A DNA stretch of 64,000 nt, taken from Pseudomonas sp. BGr12. GTDB taxonomy: Bacteria > Pseudomonadota > Gammaproteobacteria > Pseudomonadales > Pseudomonadaceae. The DNA lies in contig NZ_JALRNF010000007.1 of assembly GCF_030272895.1 (NCBI RefSeq), positions 1 through 64,000 on the forward strand, read 5' to 3'. A program made the position numbers and the translations under genes. Of the stretch, positions 17,870 to 27,352 are shown piece by piece. Position 1 is the stretch's first letter. Each line of letters opens with the position of its first letter. The notes under the pieces were generated by a model that saw only the letters and a list, made by a program, of their open reading frames with translations, did not search any database and had not been told where the DNA came from.

Positions 17870-18580
17870 TCAAACCGGGCGGCTATCGCGCAAATGACCC
17901 CACCAGAACACCCAGCCAAGCACACTCAGCTTCTGGTTCTTGAGCTGGGCCGGGCTGTAGGTTTCGGTGGGGTGTTCGTCATTGGCGTGGCTGTGAAGGC
18001 GCAAGGCGCCATTGGCCAGTTGGCTGAGGCTGTGGACCCGCAGGCGACCGTTATGCAACAGGGCATAGAGCTCGCCTTCGACCACCTGGGTCAGGCCGCA
18101 GTCGATGGCCAGGGTGGTGCCGCGCGGCAGCAGGGGGCTCATGTTGCCTGCTGGCATGTTCAGGCACAGGGCCTGGCCGGGGTCGACGCCCAGCGCATCC
18201 AGGGCGCGGACAGGCAGGCGCAGGTAGCGGTCGGTAATGGGCATCAGTTGCCTGGACTGGATGCTGAAGAACGGCAACTGGACGTCGTCGCTGCCATGGG
18301 CCGCGAGCAGGCTTGGCTCAGCCAGTGCCGTGTCGGGCTGGCGCGCCGAGGCGTTCAGGCGGGGCAGGGGGTTGGGGTGCTTGGGGCCCTCGCCACTGCG
18401 CAGCCATTTGCTGCGCACACACAGTAGCTCGGCGATTTCGTCGAGACGCGCCAGCGGTACGCCACGCTTGAACCAGTTGTTGACGTGCTGCGGCGTGATC
18501 TTGCGCTGGGCGGCAAAATCGGAAGGGGATAGGTTGCACTCCTGCAGGAGGGCTTTGAGGCGATCACCGGAGGTATTCAT
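17870..18580 (-). CDS. LexA/CI-like regulator with degenerate S24 domain
   Basis: The 236-residue protein has an N-terminal helix-turn-helix (about 5-60: LLQECNLSPSDFAAQRKITP, then QHVNNWFKRGVPL) and a C-terminal domain (about 100-225) of the S24 LexA/phage-repressor fold. The place where the nucleophile serine of GDSM-type motifs belongs reads AGNMSP, with Asn146 at that position, and the catalytic lysine position (usually yvKRL) reads RVHSL (His183). Self-cleavage is therefore unlikely, so it should not respond to RecA the way LexA does. It is flanked by rtcB and ppa with no phage genes around; targets are unknown. Confidence 0.75.
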   Translation of the reverse strand: MNTSGDRLKALLQECNLSPSDFAAQRKITPQHVNNWFKRGVPLARLDEIAELLCVRSKWLRSGEGPKHPNPLPRLNASARQPDTALAEPSLLAAHGSDDVQLPFFSIQSRQLMPITDRYLRLPVRALDALGVDPGQALCLNMPAGNMSPLLPRGTTLAIDCGLTQVVEGELYALLHNGRLRVHSLSQLANGALRLHSHANDEHPTETYSPAQLKNQKLSVLGWVFWWGHLRDSRPV

Positions 18581-18679
18581 GAGCCCGAGTGTAGTGGGCT
18601 TGGCGGGGCGGGGATATAAACGGGGTGTTCAGTTTTAGCGGGAGTTAGCGGCTGTTTTACAGATGTTGACTTAGGACTA

Positions 18680-18766
18680 TGTAGGAGCGGGCTTGTCCCG
18701 CGATTGTACCCCTCGTGAGGCGCAATCGCGGGACAAGTCGAGTCGTCGCACCGCCGCTCCTACAGG
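18680..18766. repeat. REP pair with variant second arm
   Basis: A standard REP (gtaggagcgggcttgtcccg) is followed by an inverted copy whose arm carries the extended form cgagtcgtcgcaccgccgct before cctac. It lies between the regulator gene promoter region and the ppa terminator. Confidence 0.88.
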
Positions 18767-18771
18767 CAATA

Positions 18772-18797
18772 AAAAGCCCCGCCGGGGCGGGGCTTTT
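18772..18797 (-). terminator. Rho-independent terminator of ppa
   Basis: A 12-bp perfect stem aaaagccccgcc/ggcggggctttt with a 2-base loop. On the minus strand it follows the ppa stop by 14 bases and is trailed by tttttattg. It can also work on the other strand. Confidence 0.9.
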
Positions 18798-18811
18798 GTC
18801 GGGCGCTGTGC

Positions 18812-19339
18812 TTAGCCTTTGTAGGCAGCAACCGACTTGGTGATCGCAGCGCGGGCGGCGTCGGCGCCTTCCCAGCCTTCGATCTTGACCCACTTGCCTT
18901 TCTCGAGATCCTTGTAGTTCTCGAAGAAGTGCTCGATCTGCTGGATCAGCAGGGCTGGCAGGTCGGTGTATTCCTTGACGTCGACGTACAGCTGCGACAG
19001 CTTGTCGTGCGGTACGGCGACGACCTTGGCGTCGCCGCCGCCGTCGTCGGTCATGTTCAGGATGCCGACCGGACGGGCACGGATCACCGAGCCTGGAGCA
19101 ACCGGGTACGGAGTAACGACCAGCACGTCCAGCGGATCACCGTCGTCGGCCAGGGTGTTCGGGATGTAGCCGTAGTTGGCTGGGTAGAACATCGGGGTGG
19201 CCATGAAGCGGTCAACGAACAGGCAATCGCTGTCCTTGTCGATCTCGTACTTGATCGGCGCGTGGTTGGCTGGAATCTCGATGGCGACGTAGATGTCGTT
19301 CGGCAGGTCTTTGCCAGCCGGAATCTTGCTGTAGCTCAT
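18812..19339 (-). CDS. ppa: Inorganic pyrophosphatase
   Basis: Ppa hydrolyses pyrophosphate to phosphate in the cytoplasm and so pulls biosynthetic reactions forward. The 175-residue length and motifs are those of family I bacterial enzymes: [15 protein letters not shown], the metal-binding [11 protein letters not shown] (about 66-76) and [18 protein letters not shown] good terminator follows the stop. Upstream, TATAAT on the minus strand (19378-19383) lies about 39 bases before the start and probably belongs to its promoter. Confidence 0.96.
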   Translation of the reverse strand: MSYSKIPAGKDLPNDIYVAIEIPANHAPIKYEIDKDSDCLFVDRFMATPMFYPANYGYIPNTLADDGDPLDVLVVTPYPVAPGSVIRARPVGILNMTDDGGGDAKVVAVPHDKLSQLYVDVKEYTDLPALLIQQIEHFFENYKDLEKGKWVKIEGWEGADAARAAITKSVAAYKG

Positions 19340-19377
19340 TGGGCATTGCCCCCATGTTTGGCCAAAAATTGGTCGCG

Positions 19378-19383
19378 ATTATA
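19378..19383 (-). promoter_or_regulatory. -10 element for ppa
   Basis: Perfect TATAAT on the minus strand, 38 bases before the ppa ATG. The sequence 17 bases upstream (tggcaa) is a weak -35. Confidence 0.45.
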
Positions 19384-19430
19384 GGCACATTCCGCGGGGC
19401 TTGCCACGGGTGCCCGGATGTCCGGCTGCG

Positions 19431-20246
19431 TCAGTCCTGCGCCTGCCGGTAATGCGGGTGGTTGTGCTGCAGATGCTGCAGGCGCGCCAGCGGATCCTGG
19501 CGGTAGAAACCGCACAATTGCCGGTACACCGCGGGGTAGGCGTCGTTGAGCAGGTCCGGGGCGCTGAAGAAGTATTCGCTGGTGACGGCAAAGAACTCCG
19601 CGGGGTTTTCCGCGGCGTAGGGGTCGATGGCGGTCTCGGCGTCCGGGTTGTGGTCGAGCTGGCGGTTGAGGTCGTCGTAGGCCTGCTGCATGGCCTGGGC
19701 CCAGTCGCTGACGCGCATGTCGCTGTGCAGGGGCGGCAGGCCGTTGGCGTCGCCGTTGAGCATGTCGAGCTTGTGCGCCAGTTCGTGGATGACCAGGTTA
19801 TAGCCTTCCCAGCCACCGCTGGCCAGTACGCCGGGCCAGGCCAGGATCACCGGCCCCTGTTGCCAGGCTTCACCACTGTGCTCGGCATCCCACTCGTGTT
19901 CCACGCCACTGGCATCGCGATGGCGTTGTGGGCTGAGGAAATCGTCGGGGTAGAGAATGATCTCGTGAAAGCCCTGGTACCAGTTCAGCTCGCCCAGGTG
20001 CATCAGCGGCAGCTGGGCCTGGGCCGCTAGAAACAGCCGTTGTTCACCATCCAGCTCGACGCCGGGCAGGGCGCTCAGGTGCTTGTCGTCAAGAAACAGC
20101 ACACAGGCCTCGCGCAGCCAGCGGTCTTCGTCGGCACTGATGCCGTCGAGCATCGGCAGGCGCTCGCGCACCCGCTGCCAGCGCTGCGCATCAACGGGGT
20201 GGCGGGCCAGGGTGCGGCGACGGCGCCAGGCGCTCAGGGACCACAT
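19431..20246 (-). CDS. mtfA: MtfA-type zinc-dependent peptidase
   Basis: The 271-residue protein carries the zinc-binding HELAHKLDMLNGDANGLP motif (HExxH near residue 150) and the family block VILAWPGVLASGGWEGYNLVIHE directly before it. E. coli MtfA is a cytoplasmic peptidase that inactivates the glucose-PTS repressor Mlc; Pseudomonas members keep the catalytic site but their target is not known. A third zinc ligand is plausible in the later EFFAVTSEYFF block. It is followed on the same strand, upstream, by the DedA gene with a 9-base gap, so both may share a promoter. Confidence 0.85.
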   Translation of the reverse strand: MWSLSAWRRRRTLARHPVDAQRWQRVRERLPMLDGISADEDRWLREACVLFLDDKHLSALPGVELDGEQRLFLAAQAQLPLMHLGELNWYQGFHEIILYPDDFLSPQRHRDASGVEHEWDAEHSGEAWQQGPVILAWPGVLASGGWEGYNLVIHELAHKLDMLNGDANGLPPLHSDMRVSDWAQAMQQAYDDLNRQLDHNPDAETAIDPYAAENPAEFFAVTSEYFFSAPDLLNDAYPAVYRQLCGFYRQDPLARLQHLQHNHPHYRQAQD

Positions 20247-20255
20247 GGCCAGGGC

Positions 20256-20903
20256 TTACTGGACCTTGGCCGGGCGGTGCATGCGGCTGCGCACCACGCC
20301 GACGATCATCGGCACCAGCGACAGCAGGATGATCGCGACGATCATCAGCGACAGGTTCTGCTTGATGAACGGTACGTTGCCGAAGAAGTAGCCGAGGGTG
20401 ACCAGGCCACCGACCCAGAGCACGGTGCCGGCGACGCTGAAGCCGAGGAAACGCGGGTATTCCATTTTCGCGATTCCGGCGACGAACGGCGCAAAGGTAC
20501 GCAGGATCGGCAGGAAGCGCGCCAGGGTCACGGTCTTGCCACCATGGCGCTCGTAGAAATCGTGGGTCTGCTGCAGGTAGTCGCGGCGGAAAATCTTCGA
20601 ATTGGGGTTGCGGAACAGCCGTTCACCCGCGGTTCGGCCAATCACGTAATTGGTGCTGTCGCCCATGATCGCCGCCGCCATCAACAGGCCGGCCAGCAGT
20701 ATCGGGTCCATGCCGCCACCGGCCGCCACGGCGCCGGCGATGAACAGCAGGGAGTCGCCCGGCAGGAACGGCATGACCACCAGACCGGTCTCGCAGAAGA
20801 TCACCAGGAACAGGATTGCATAGATCCACGGGCCATAGTTGTTGACCAGCAAGTCCAGGTAGGCATCGAGATGCAGAATAAGGTCCAGCGGGTTGAAGTC
20901 CAT
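20256..20903 (-). CDS. DedA-family membrane protein
   Basis: DedA proteins are inner-membrane proteins needed for envelope homeostasis; recent work links several to recycling of undecaprenyl phosphate or phospholipid scrambling. I start at the ATG giving MDFNPLDLILHLD (215 residues), which has aggtg as ribosome site; the frame is open 32 codons upstream but that stretch is charged and not conserved. Family motifs are FCETGLVVMPFLPGDSLLF, the glycine-arginine segment YVIGRTAGE, and the re-entrant segment ARFLPILRTFAPFVAGIAKM. Hydrophobic segments follow to the C-terminus. Confidence 0.9.
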   Translation of the reverse strand: MDFNPLDLILHLDAYLDLLVNNYGPWIYAILFLVIFCETGLVVMPFLPGDSLLFIAGAVAAGGGMDPILLAGLLMAAAIMGDSTNYVIGRTAGERLFRNPNSKIFRRDYLQQTHDFYERHGGKTVTLARFLPILRTFAPFVAGIAKMEYPRFLGFSVAGTVLWVGGLVTLGYFFGNVPFIKQNLSLMIVAIILLSLVPMIVGVVRSRMHRPAKVQ

Positions 20904-21090
20904 GTACAGCACCTGTGTTCTTGAGCCGGGCAACGGGCTGGCGATGACGGGGTAGGCGAAAACGTCAGGACGCTTCCCCTGAGATAGGTAAAGTTTCACA
21001 CATATTGAGGGGGCGCATTATACGGCGACAACGGGATTGTGCCTGCGCAGTTTGTAGCGGCGGATTTCTAAGCGAGCCCAGGTTGGAATG

Positions 21091-21160
21091 GTAGGGGCGG
21101 GCTTGCCCCGCGATTGCAATGTGTCAGTCACACCGCATCGCGGGGCAAGCCCGCTCCCAC
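21091..21160. repeat. REP pair (BIME) downstream of the GNAT gene
   Basis: gtaggggcgggcttgccccg and an inverted copy ending aagcccgctcccac surround a 27-base spacer. It occupies much of the 267-base gap between the DedA and GNAT genes; the remainder shows nothing beyond a likely DedA promoter area. Confidence 0.9.
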
Positions 21161-21170
21161 TGGGGGCAGA

Positions 21171-21629
21171 TCAATCCGAGTTGATCGGCAGGATGTAGTT
21201 CTTGAACTCGTGGTCTTCACGAAAACCGATGGATTCGTAGGTCTTCATCGCCACTTCGTTGTTGCTGCTGGTGGACACCCGCAGGCGCACGGCGTTGGTA
21301 TCCTTGGCCATTTTCTTGGCTTCACGCATCAGGTGGTCGGCCACCAGCATGCGCCGGGAGTCTTCGGCGACGAAAATGTCGTTGAGGATCCACACGCGCT
21401 TGAGCGACAGCGACGAAAAGCTCGGGTAGAGCTGGCAGAAGCCCATGAGCTTGCTGTCGTCATCGTCCGGCAGGGCCAGGTAGATCACCGACTCGCCGCG
21501 CTCCAGGCGATTTTTCAGGAATTTGCGCGAGGAATCGGGGTAGGGCAGTTGTCCGTAGAACTCGCGGTAGCGGACGAACAGCGGGGCAAGCAGGTCCAGA
21601 TGTTCCAGGGTTGCTTTGATGATTCGCAT
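21171..21629 (-). CDS. GNAT-family N-acetyltransferase
   Basis: The 152-residue protein has the GNAT fold: IKATLEHLDLLAPLFVRYREFY at the N-terminus, a central strand LMGFCQLYPSFSSLSL, and the acetyl-CoA loop region FVAEDSRRMLVADHLM (a variant of the R/QxxGxG/A motif) followed by KDTNAVRLRVSTSSNN. Acceptor unknown. It sits between the DedA gene and eutC on the same strand; in other Pseudomonas it also borders the ethanolamine genes, but nothing in the sequence shows a role in that pathway. Confidence 0.8.
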   Translation of the reverse strand: MRIIKATLEHLDLLAPLFVRYREFYGQLPYPDSSRKFLKNRLERGESVIYLALPDDDDSKLMGFCQLYPSFSSLSLKRVWILNDIFVAEDSRRMLVADHLMREAKKMAKDTNAVRLRVSTSSNNEVAMKTYESIGFREDHEFKNYILPINSD

Positions 21630-21727
21630 AAGCAGGCCTCAGGGTCCATGGAAGTTTGCGGCGAATCGCCGGCAGCGGTTCGATGCTGCCTGAAAAAAGT
21701 TAGAAAGCGCAATCTACGAAAATGCGC

Positions 21728-22564
21728 TCAGCTGCCTAGCAGGAAATTTCCCTGTGTGGTCGTTTTCTCGTCTGATTCCAGGGCATGAACCTGGGCTTCA
21801 TCCTTCAGGTTGACCCCTGAAAGCTGGCGCCGGCATGCCTCGCGCATCAGGTACAGCAGGCGGTGAGCGGCCATGCCGTAGCTCAGCCCTTCCAGGCGCA
21901 CGTTGGAAATGCAGTTGCGGTAGGCGTCGGTCAGGCCGACCTTGGGGTTGTAGGTGAAGTACAGGCCGAGACTGTCCGGCGAGCTCAGGCCCGGGCGTTC
22001 ACCGATCAGGATCACGGTCATTTTCGCGCCGAGCAGCTCGCCGACTTCGTCCGCCACTGCCACACGGCCTTGTTGCACCAGGATGACCGGTGACGTCGAC
22101 CAGCCGTCGGCGGCCGATTGTTCTTCAAAGCGGGTGAGAAACGGCAGGGTATGGCGGTGCACGGCCAGGGCAGAAAGGCCATCGGCGACCACAATGGCCA
22201 GGTCGACGCCGCCCGGAGTGGCCTGGGCATGCTCGCGCAGCTGCGCGGCCGAGTCCGGGTGCAGGCGCCGGCCCAGGTCCGGGCGCTGCAGGTAGCTGTC
22301 ACGGTCGGCGGCGGCACTGTGCAGCAGCAGGCTGTCGCGGCCACGTTCGGCGAGCTGGCTGCGCAGGCCCTGGTGATCGAAGGCCAGGTGCACGGCGTCG
22401 CGGGCCTGGGCATGGGCGAACTGGAAGTCCAGCTGGGCGCCGGTCGGTAGGCTGGTGCCGGTGCGGCCCAGGGCGATGCGCGCCGGGGTCAGGCGGCGCA
22501 GTTCCAGCCAGGGATTGCTGCTGTTGTCGTGTTGTGGGGCGTTGTCCATGGTCGGCTCGCTCAT
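21728..22564 (-). CDS. eutC: Ethanolamine ammonia-lyase small subunit
   Basis: EutC, with EutB, forms the adenosylcobalamin-dependent lyase that splits ethanolamine into acetaldehyde and ammonia. The 278-residue protein includes [17 protein letters not shown] (about 48-64), [25 protein letters not shown]-like [24 protein letters not shown] and the C-terminal [19 protein letters not shown]. Its start overlaps the eutB stop by 4 bases. No microcompartment shell genes are present, so this is the short, non-carboxysomal type of ethanolamine pathway. Confidence 0.95.
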   Translation of the reverse strand: MSEPTMDNAPQHDNSSNPWLELRRLTPARIALGRTGTSLPTGAQLDFQFAHAQARDAVHLAFDHQGLRSQLAERGRDSLLLHSAAADRDSYLQRPDLGRRLHPDSAAQLREHAQATPGGVDLAIVVADGLSALAVHRHTLPFLTRFEEQSAADGWSTSPVILVQQGRVAVADEVGELLGAKMTVILIGERPGLSSPDSLGLYFTYNPKVGLTDAYRNCISNVRLEGLSYGMAAHRLLYLMREACRRQLSGVNLKDEAQVHALESDEKTTTQGNFLLGS

Positions 22565-23955
22565 CCCAGTTGCGCCAGGGCCTGGCGAAAGGCCGGTGGC
22601 AGGTTGTCACCGAAACGCACCCGGCCGTCGGCCTGGGTAAAGATGCCCATGCGCGCCAGCCAGGCCTCGAACTCGGGTGCCGGCTTCAGGCCCAGGGTCT
22701 GGCGGGCGTAGAGGGCGTCGTGAAACGAGGTGGTCTGATAGTTGAGCATGATGTCGTCGGAGCCGGGGATGCCCATGATGAAGTTGATCCCGGCTACCCC
22801 CAGCAGGGTCAGGAGCATGTCCATGTCGTCCTGGTCGGCTTCGGCATGGTTGGTGTAGCAGATGTCGCAGCCCATGGGCACGCCCAGCAGCTTGCCGCAG
22901 AAGTGGTCCTCAAGGCCGGCGCGGATGATCTGCTTGCCGTTGTAGAGGTACTCCGGGCCGATGAAACCGACCACGGTGTTGACCAGGAACGGCTTGAAGT
23001 GGCGAGCCACGGCGTAGGCGCGGGTTTCGCAGGTCTGCTGGTCGACGCCGTGGTGGGCGTTGGCCGACAGGGCGCTGCCCTGGCCGGTCTCGAAGTACAT
23101 CAGGTTTTGCCCCAGGGTGCCGCGCTTGAGGCTCAGGCCCGCCTCGTAGCCTTCCTTGAGGACATTGAGGTTGATGCCGAAGCTGGCGTTGGCGGCTTCG
23201 GTGCCGGCGATCGACTGGAACACCAGGTCCAGCGGCACGCCCCGGTTGATCGCTTCGATCGAGGTGGTGACGTGGGTCAGCACACAGGCCTGGGTGGGAA
23301 TGTCGTAGCGCTGGATGATGGCGTCGAGCATTTCCAGCAAGGCGCAGATCGAGGCGATGCTGTCGGTGGCCGGGTTGATGCCGATCATGGCATCGCCGTT
23401 GCCGTAGAGCAGACCGTCGAGGATGCTCGCGGCGATGCCGGCCGGCTCGTCGGTGGGGTGGTTGGGTTGCAGGCGGGTCGAAAGACGCCCGCGCAGGCCC
23501 AGGGTGCCGCGAAAGCGGGTGACCACGCGGATTTTCTGCGCCACCAGCACCAGGTCCTGCACGCGCATGATCTTCGACACGGCGGCGGCCATTTCCGGGG
23601 TCAGGCCCGGGGCCAGGGCGCGCAGGCTGTCTTCGTCGGCCTGTTCGCTGAGCAGCCAGTCGCGCAGGCCGCCAACGGTCAGGTGGCTGACCGCAGCGAA
23701 GGCCTGGGCATCGTGGGTGTCGATGATCAGCCGGGTGACTTCGTCGTCTTCATAGGGAATCAGCGCCTCGCTCAGAAAGTGCTTGAGCGGGATGTCGGCC
23801 AGGGCCATCTGCGCGGCGACCCGTTCGCCATCGTTGCTGGCGGCCACTCCGGCGAGATAGTCGCCGGAGCGGGCGGGGCTGGCCTTGGCCATGACCTCTT
23901 TGAGGCTGTCGAAACGGTAGGTCTGCTGGCCTGCCGTGTGAACGAAACTTGCCAT
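22561..23955 (-). CDS. eutB: Ethanolamine ammonia-lyase large subunit
   Basis: EutB is the catalytic TIM-barrel subunit that binds ethanolamine and, with EutC, adenosylcobalamin. I start at the ATG giving [15 protein letters not shown] (464 residues); the frame is open 47 codons further up but that stretch is not conserved. Strongly conserved blocks include [57 protein letters not shown] and [18 protein letters not shown]. It lies 52 bases downstream of eat and overlaps eutC, forming eat-eutB-eutC. Confidence 0.96.
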   Translation of the reverse strand: MASFVHTAGQQTYRFDSLKEVMAKASPARSGDYLAGVAASNDGERVAAQMALADIPLKHFLSEALIPYEDDEVTRLIIDTHDAQAFAAVSHLTVGGLRDWLLSEQADEDSLRALAPGLTPEMAAAVSKIMRVQDLVLVAQKIRVVTRFRGTLGLRGRLSTRLQPNHPTDEPAGIAASILDGLLYGNGDAMIGINPATDSIASICALLEMLDAIIQRYDIPTQACVLTHVTTSIEAINRGVPLDLVFQSIAGTEAANASFGINLNVLKEGYEAGLSLKRGTLGQNLMYFETGQGSALSANAHHGVDQQTCETRAYAVARHFKPFLVNTVVGFIGPEYLYNGKQIIRAGLEDHFCGKLLGVPMGCDICYTNHAEADQDDMDMLLTLLGVAGINFIMGIPGSDDIMLNYQTTSFHDALYARQTLGLKPAPEFEAWLARMGIFTQADGRVRFGDNLPPAFRQALAQLG

Positions 23956-24007
23956 ACACAATCTCCAGAATGCCGCAGGCCAGGCCTGCGGCGGAGGGTG
24001 GCGCGGA

Positions 24008-25456
24008 TCAGTGCAGGGCCTCTTCGGCCTTCTGGATCGCGGCGAATTCTTCTTCCGGTGTGCCGGCGACCAGGTGATGCCGGCTGTAGAACGCAAAGTA
24101 GGCGATCAGTACCCCATAGATCACCGCCGCGCCAATCACCACCCGTGGGTCGACCAGGAAACCCGCGACCACAGCGATGCAGGCCAGCACCAGGGCCACG
24201 CCGGAGGTGAAGATGCCGCCCGGCGTGCGGTACGGACGCTCCATTTTGGGGCGGCGGATGCGCAGGGTGATATGCGCGGCCATCATCAGTACATAAGACA
24301 GCGTAGCGCCGAACACCGCCACCAGGATCAGCAGGTCGCCCTGGCCGGTAAGCGACAGGGCGAAGCCGATGATGCCCGGGATCACCAGGGCCAGCACCGG
24401 TGCTTTGCTCTTGTTGGTTTCCGAGAGCTTGCGCGGCAGGTAGCCAGCGCGGGACAGGGCGAAAATCTGCCGCGAATAGGCGTAGATAATCGAGAAGAAA
24501 CTGGCGATCAGACCGGCCAGGCCCACCAGGTTGACGAAGCTGCCCATCCAGGTGGAACCGCCGTAGGCCTTGGCCAGTGCTTCGACCAGCGGGTTGCCGG
24601 AAGCCTTGAGGGCTTCGGCGCCAGCGCCGCCGGGGCCGACCACCAAGATCAGCAGGGCGAAGGCCAGCAGCACCAGCATGGCGCCGATCAGGCCGCGGGG
24701 CAGGTCGCGTTTCGGATTCTTGGTCTCTTCGGCAGCCAGCGGCACGCCTTCGACGGCAAGGAAGAACCAGATCGCATAGGGAATCGCCGCCCACACGCCG
24801 ACATAGCCGAAGGGCAGGAAGCTGCTGGCGCCGACCGCATCGGTCTGGGCAATGTCGAACAGGTTGTCGACACTGAAATGCGGGACCATGGCTACCAGGA
24901 ATACACCCAGGGCGATGGCGGCAATGGCGGTGATGATGAACATCAGCTTGAGCGCTTCACCGACGCCGAAAATATGGATGCCGATGAAGATGATGTAGAA
25001 GGCCAGGTAGATCATCCAGCCGCCGATACCGAACAACGACTGGCAGTAGGCGCCGATGAACACGGCAATCGCCGCCGGGGCGATGGCATATTCGATGAGG
25101 ATCGCGGTGCCGGTGAGAAACCCGCCCCAGGGCCCGAAGGCGCTGCGGGCGAAGCCGTAGCCGCCGCCTGCGGTGGGAATCATCGACGAAAGTTCGGCCA
25201 GGGAAAAGCACATGCACAGGTACATGGTGGCCATCAGCAATGTGGCCAGGAACATGCCGCCCCAGCCGCCCTGGGCCAGGCCGAAGTTCCAGCCGGCGTA
25301 GTCGCCGGAAATCACGTAGGCGACGCCCAGGCCTACCAGCAGCACCCAGCCTGCCGCGCCCTTTTTCAGTTCACGTTGTTGGAAATAGTCGGAGCCGACC
25401 TTTTCAAAGTCGACAGAAGAGCCGGCCGGCACGCTGCCGGTGTGATCGCTTGGCAT
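24008..25456 (-). CDS. eat: Ethanolamine permease
   Basis: Eat imports ethanolamine through the inner membrane; it belongs to the amino acid-polyamine-organocation superfamily. The 482-residue protein has about twelve hydrophobic segments, the TM1 block YVISGDYAGWNFGLAQGGWGG, and FFLAVEGVPLAAEETKNPKRDLPRG, the signature found in this family. I use the ATG with aggtga 6 bases upstream; a GTG three codons earlier is possible. It starts the eat-eutBC unit, behind its own -24/-12 element. Confidence 0.93.
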   Translation of the reverse strand: MPSDHTGSVPAGSSVDFEKVGSDYFQQRELKKGAAGWVLLVGLGVAYVISGDYAGWNFGLAQGGWGGMFLATLLMATMYLCMCFSLAELSSMIPTAGGGYGFARSAFGPWGGFLTGTAILIEYAIAPAAIAVFIGAYCQSLFGIGGWMIYLAFYIIFIGIHIFGVGEALKLMFIITAIAAIALGVFLVAMVPHFSVDNLFDIAQTDAVGASSFLPFGYVGVWAAIPYAIWFFLAVEGVPLAAEETKNPKRDLPRGLIGAMLVLLAFALLILVVGPGGAGAEALKASGNPLVEALAKAYGGSTWMGSFVNLVGLAGLIASFFSIIYAYSRQIFALSRAGYLPRKLSETNKSKAPVLALVIPGIIGFALSLTGQGDLLILVAVFGATLSYVLMMAAHITLRIRRPKMERPYRTPGGIFTSGVALVLACIAVVAGFLVDPRVVIGAAVIYGVLIAYFAFYSRHHLVAGTPEEEFAAIQKAEEALH

Positions 25457-25513
25457 AGGAGTCACCTGTTTTTTTTATCGTCGCCAGCGGATGCCGGCCT
25501 GTGGTGAGGGTCT

Positions 25514-25529
25514 TGCAGGAAGCGAGCCA
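25514..25529 (-). promoter_or_regulatory. Sigma-54 promoter of eat-eutBC
   Basis: On the minus strand TGGCTCGCTTCCTGCA matches the -24/-12 consensus (TGGCACG-N4-TTGCA) with GG and GC exactly 10 bases apart. The start codon of eat is about 57 bases downstream. A divergent sigma-54 activator gene lies 1.9 kb away beyond exaC. Confidence 0.65.
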
Positions 25530-25555
25530 GAGCGGCCCCGGGGTTGGGGCCGCTC
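25530..25555 (-). terminator. GC-rich hairpin after exaC
   Basis: A perfect 10-bp stem gagcggcccc/ggggccgctc with a 6-base loop lies 10 bases beyond the exaC stop and abuts the -24 box of the eat promoter. It has no T-run, so it would attenuate or protect the exaC message rather than fully end it. Confidence 0.5.
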
Positions 25556-25565
25556 GGTTGCGGGG

Positions 25566-27086
<1,521 letters not shown>

Positions 27087-27134
27087 GGTGTGTCTCCTGG
27101 CTATTGTGCTTGTTGGGGAGGATATGAAGCATAG

Positions 27135-27150
27135 AGCAAGGGTTGGGCCA
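27135..27150 (-). promoter_or_regulatory. Sigma-54 promoter of exaC
   Basis: On the minus strand TGGCCCAACCCTTGCT matches the -24/-12 consensus, with GG and GC 10 bases apart. The implied start of transcription is near 27124, leaving a 5' leader of about 38 bases before the exaC ATG. Confidence 0.65.
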
Positions 27151-27246
27151 GTGTTGCCAGGGTCAGATAAATCAAGGGGTTGCGAGGTTTTTCCAGGTTG
27201 TTGCCGGGTGCGCTGTGGCGGCGCTGGTACAGCAGGGGTGACACTT

Positions 27247-27300
27247 TGTACCGTTATCGGCACAGGCTGTGACCCATGGGTCAAGCCAGCATTGCAATGC
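27247..27300. promoter_or_regulatory. Palindrome cluster, candidate activator-binding sites
   Basis: Three dyads lie together about 100-150 bases upstream of the exaC -24 box: TGTACCGttatCGGCACA (27247-27264, one mismatch), the perfect 14-bp TGACCCATGGGTCA (27270-27283) and the perfect 12-bp GCATTGCAATGC (27289-27300). The distance is that expected for upstream activating sequences of a sigma-54 enhancer-binding protein, and the divergent gene at 27353 encodes one. Which dyad is bound is not known. Confidence 0.5.
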
Positions 27301-27352
27301 GCAGGCGGGTGGAGGATGCTGGGGCCATCTCGTCTGCGGAGAACAATAAAAA

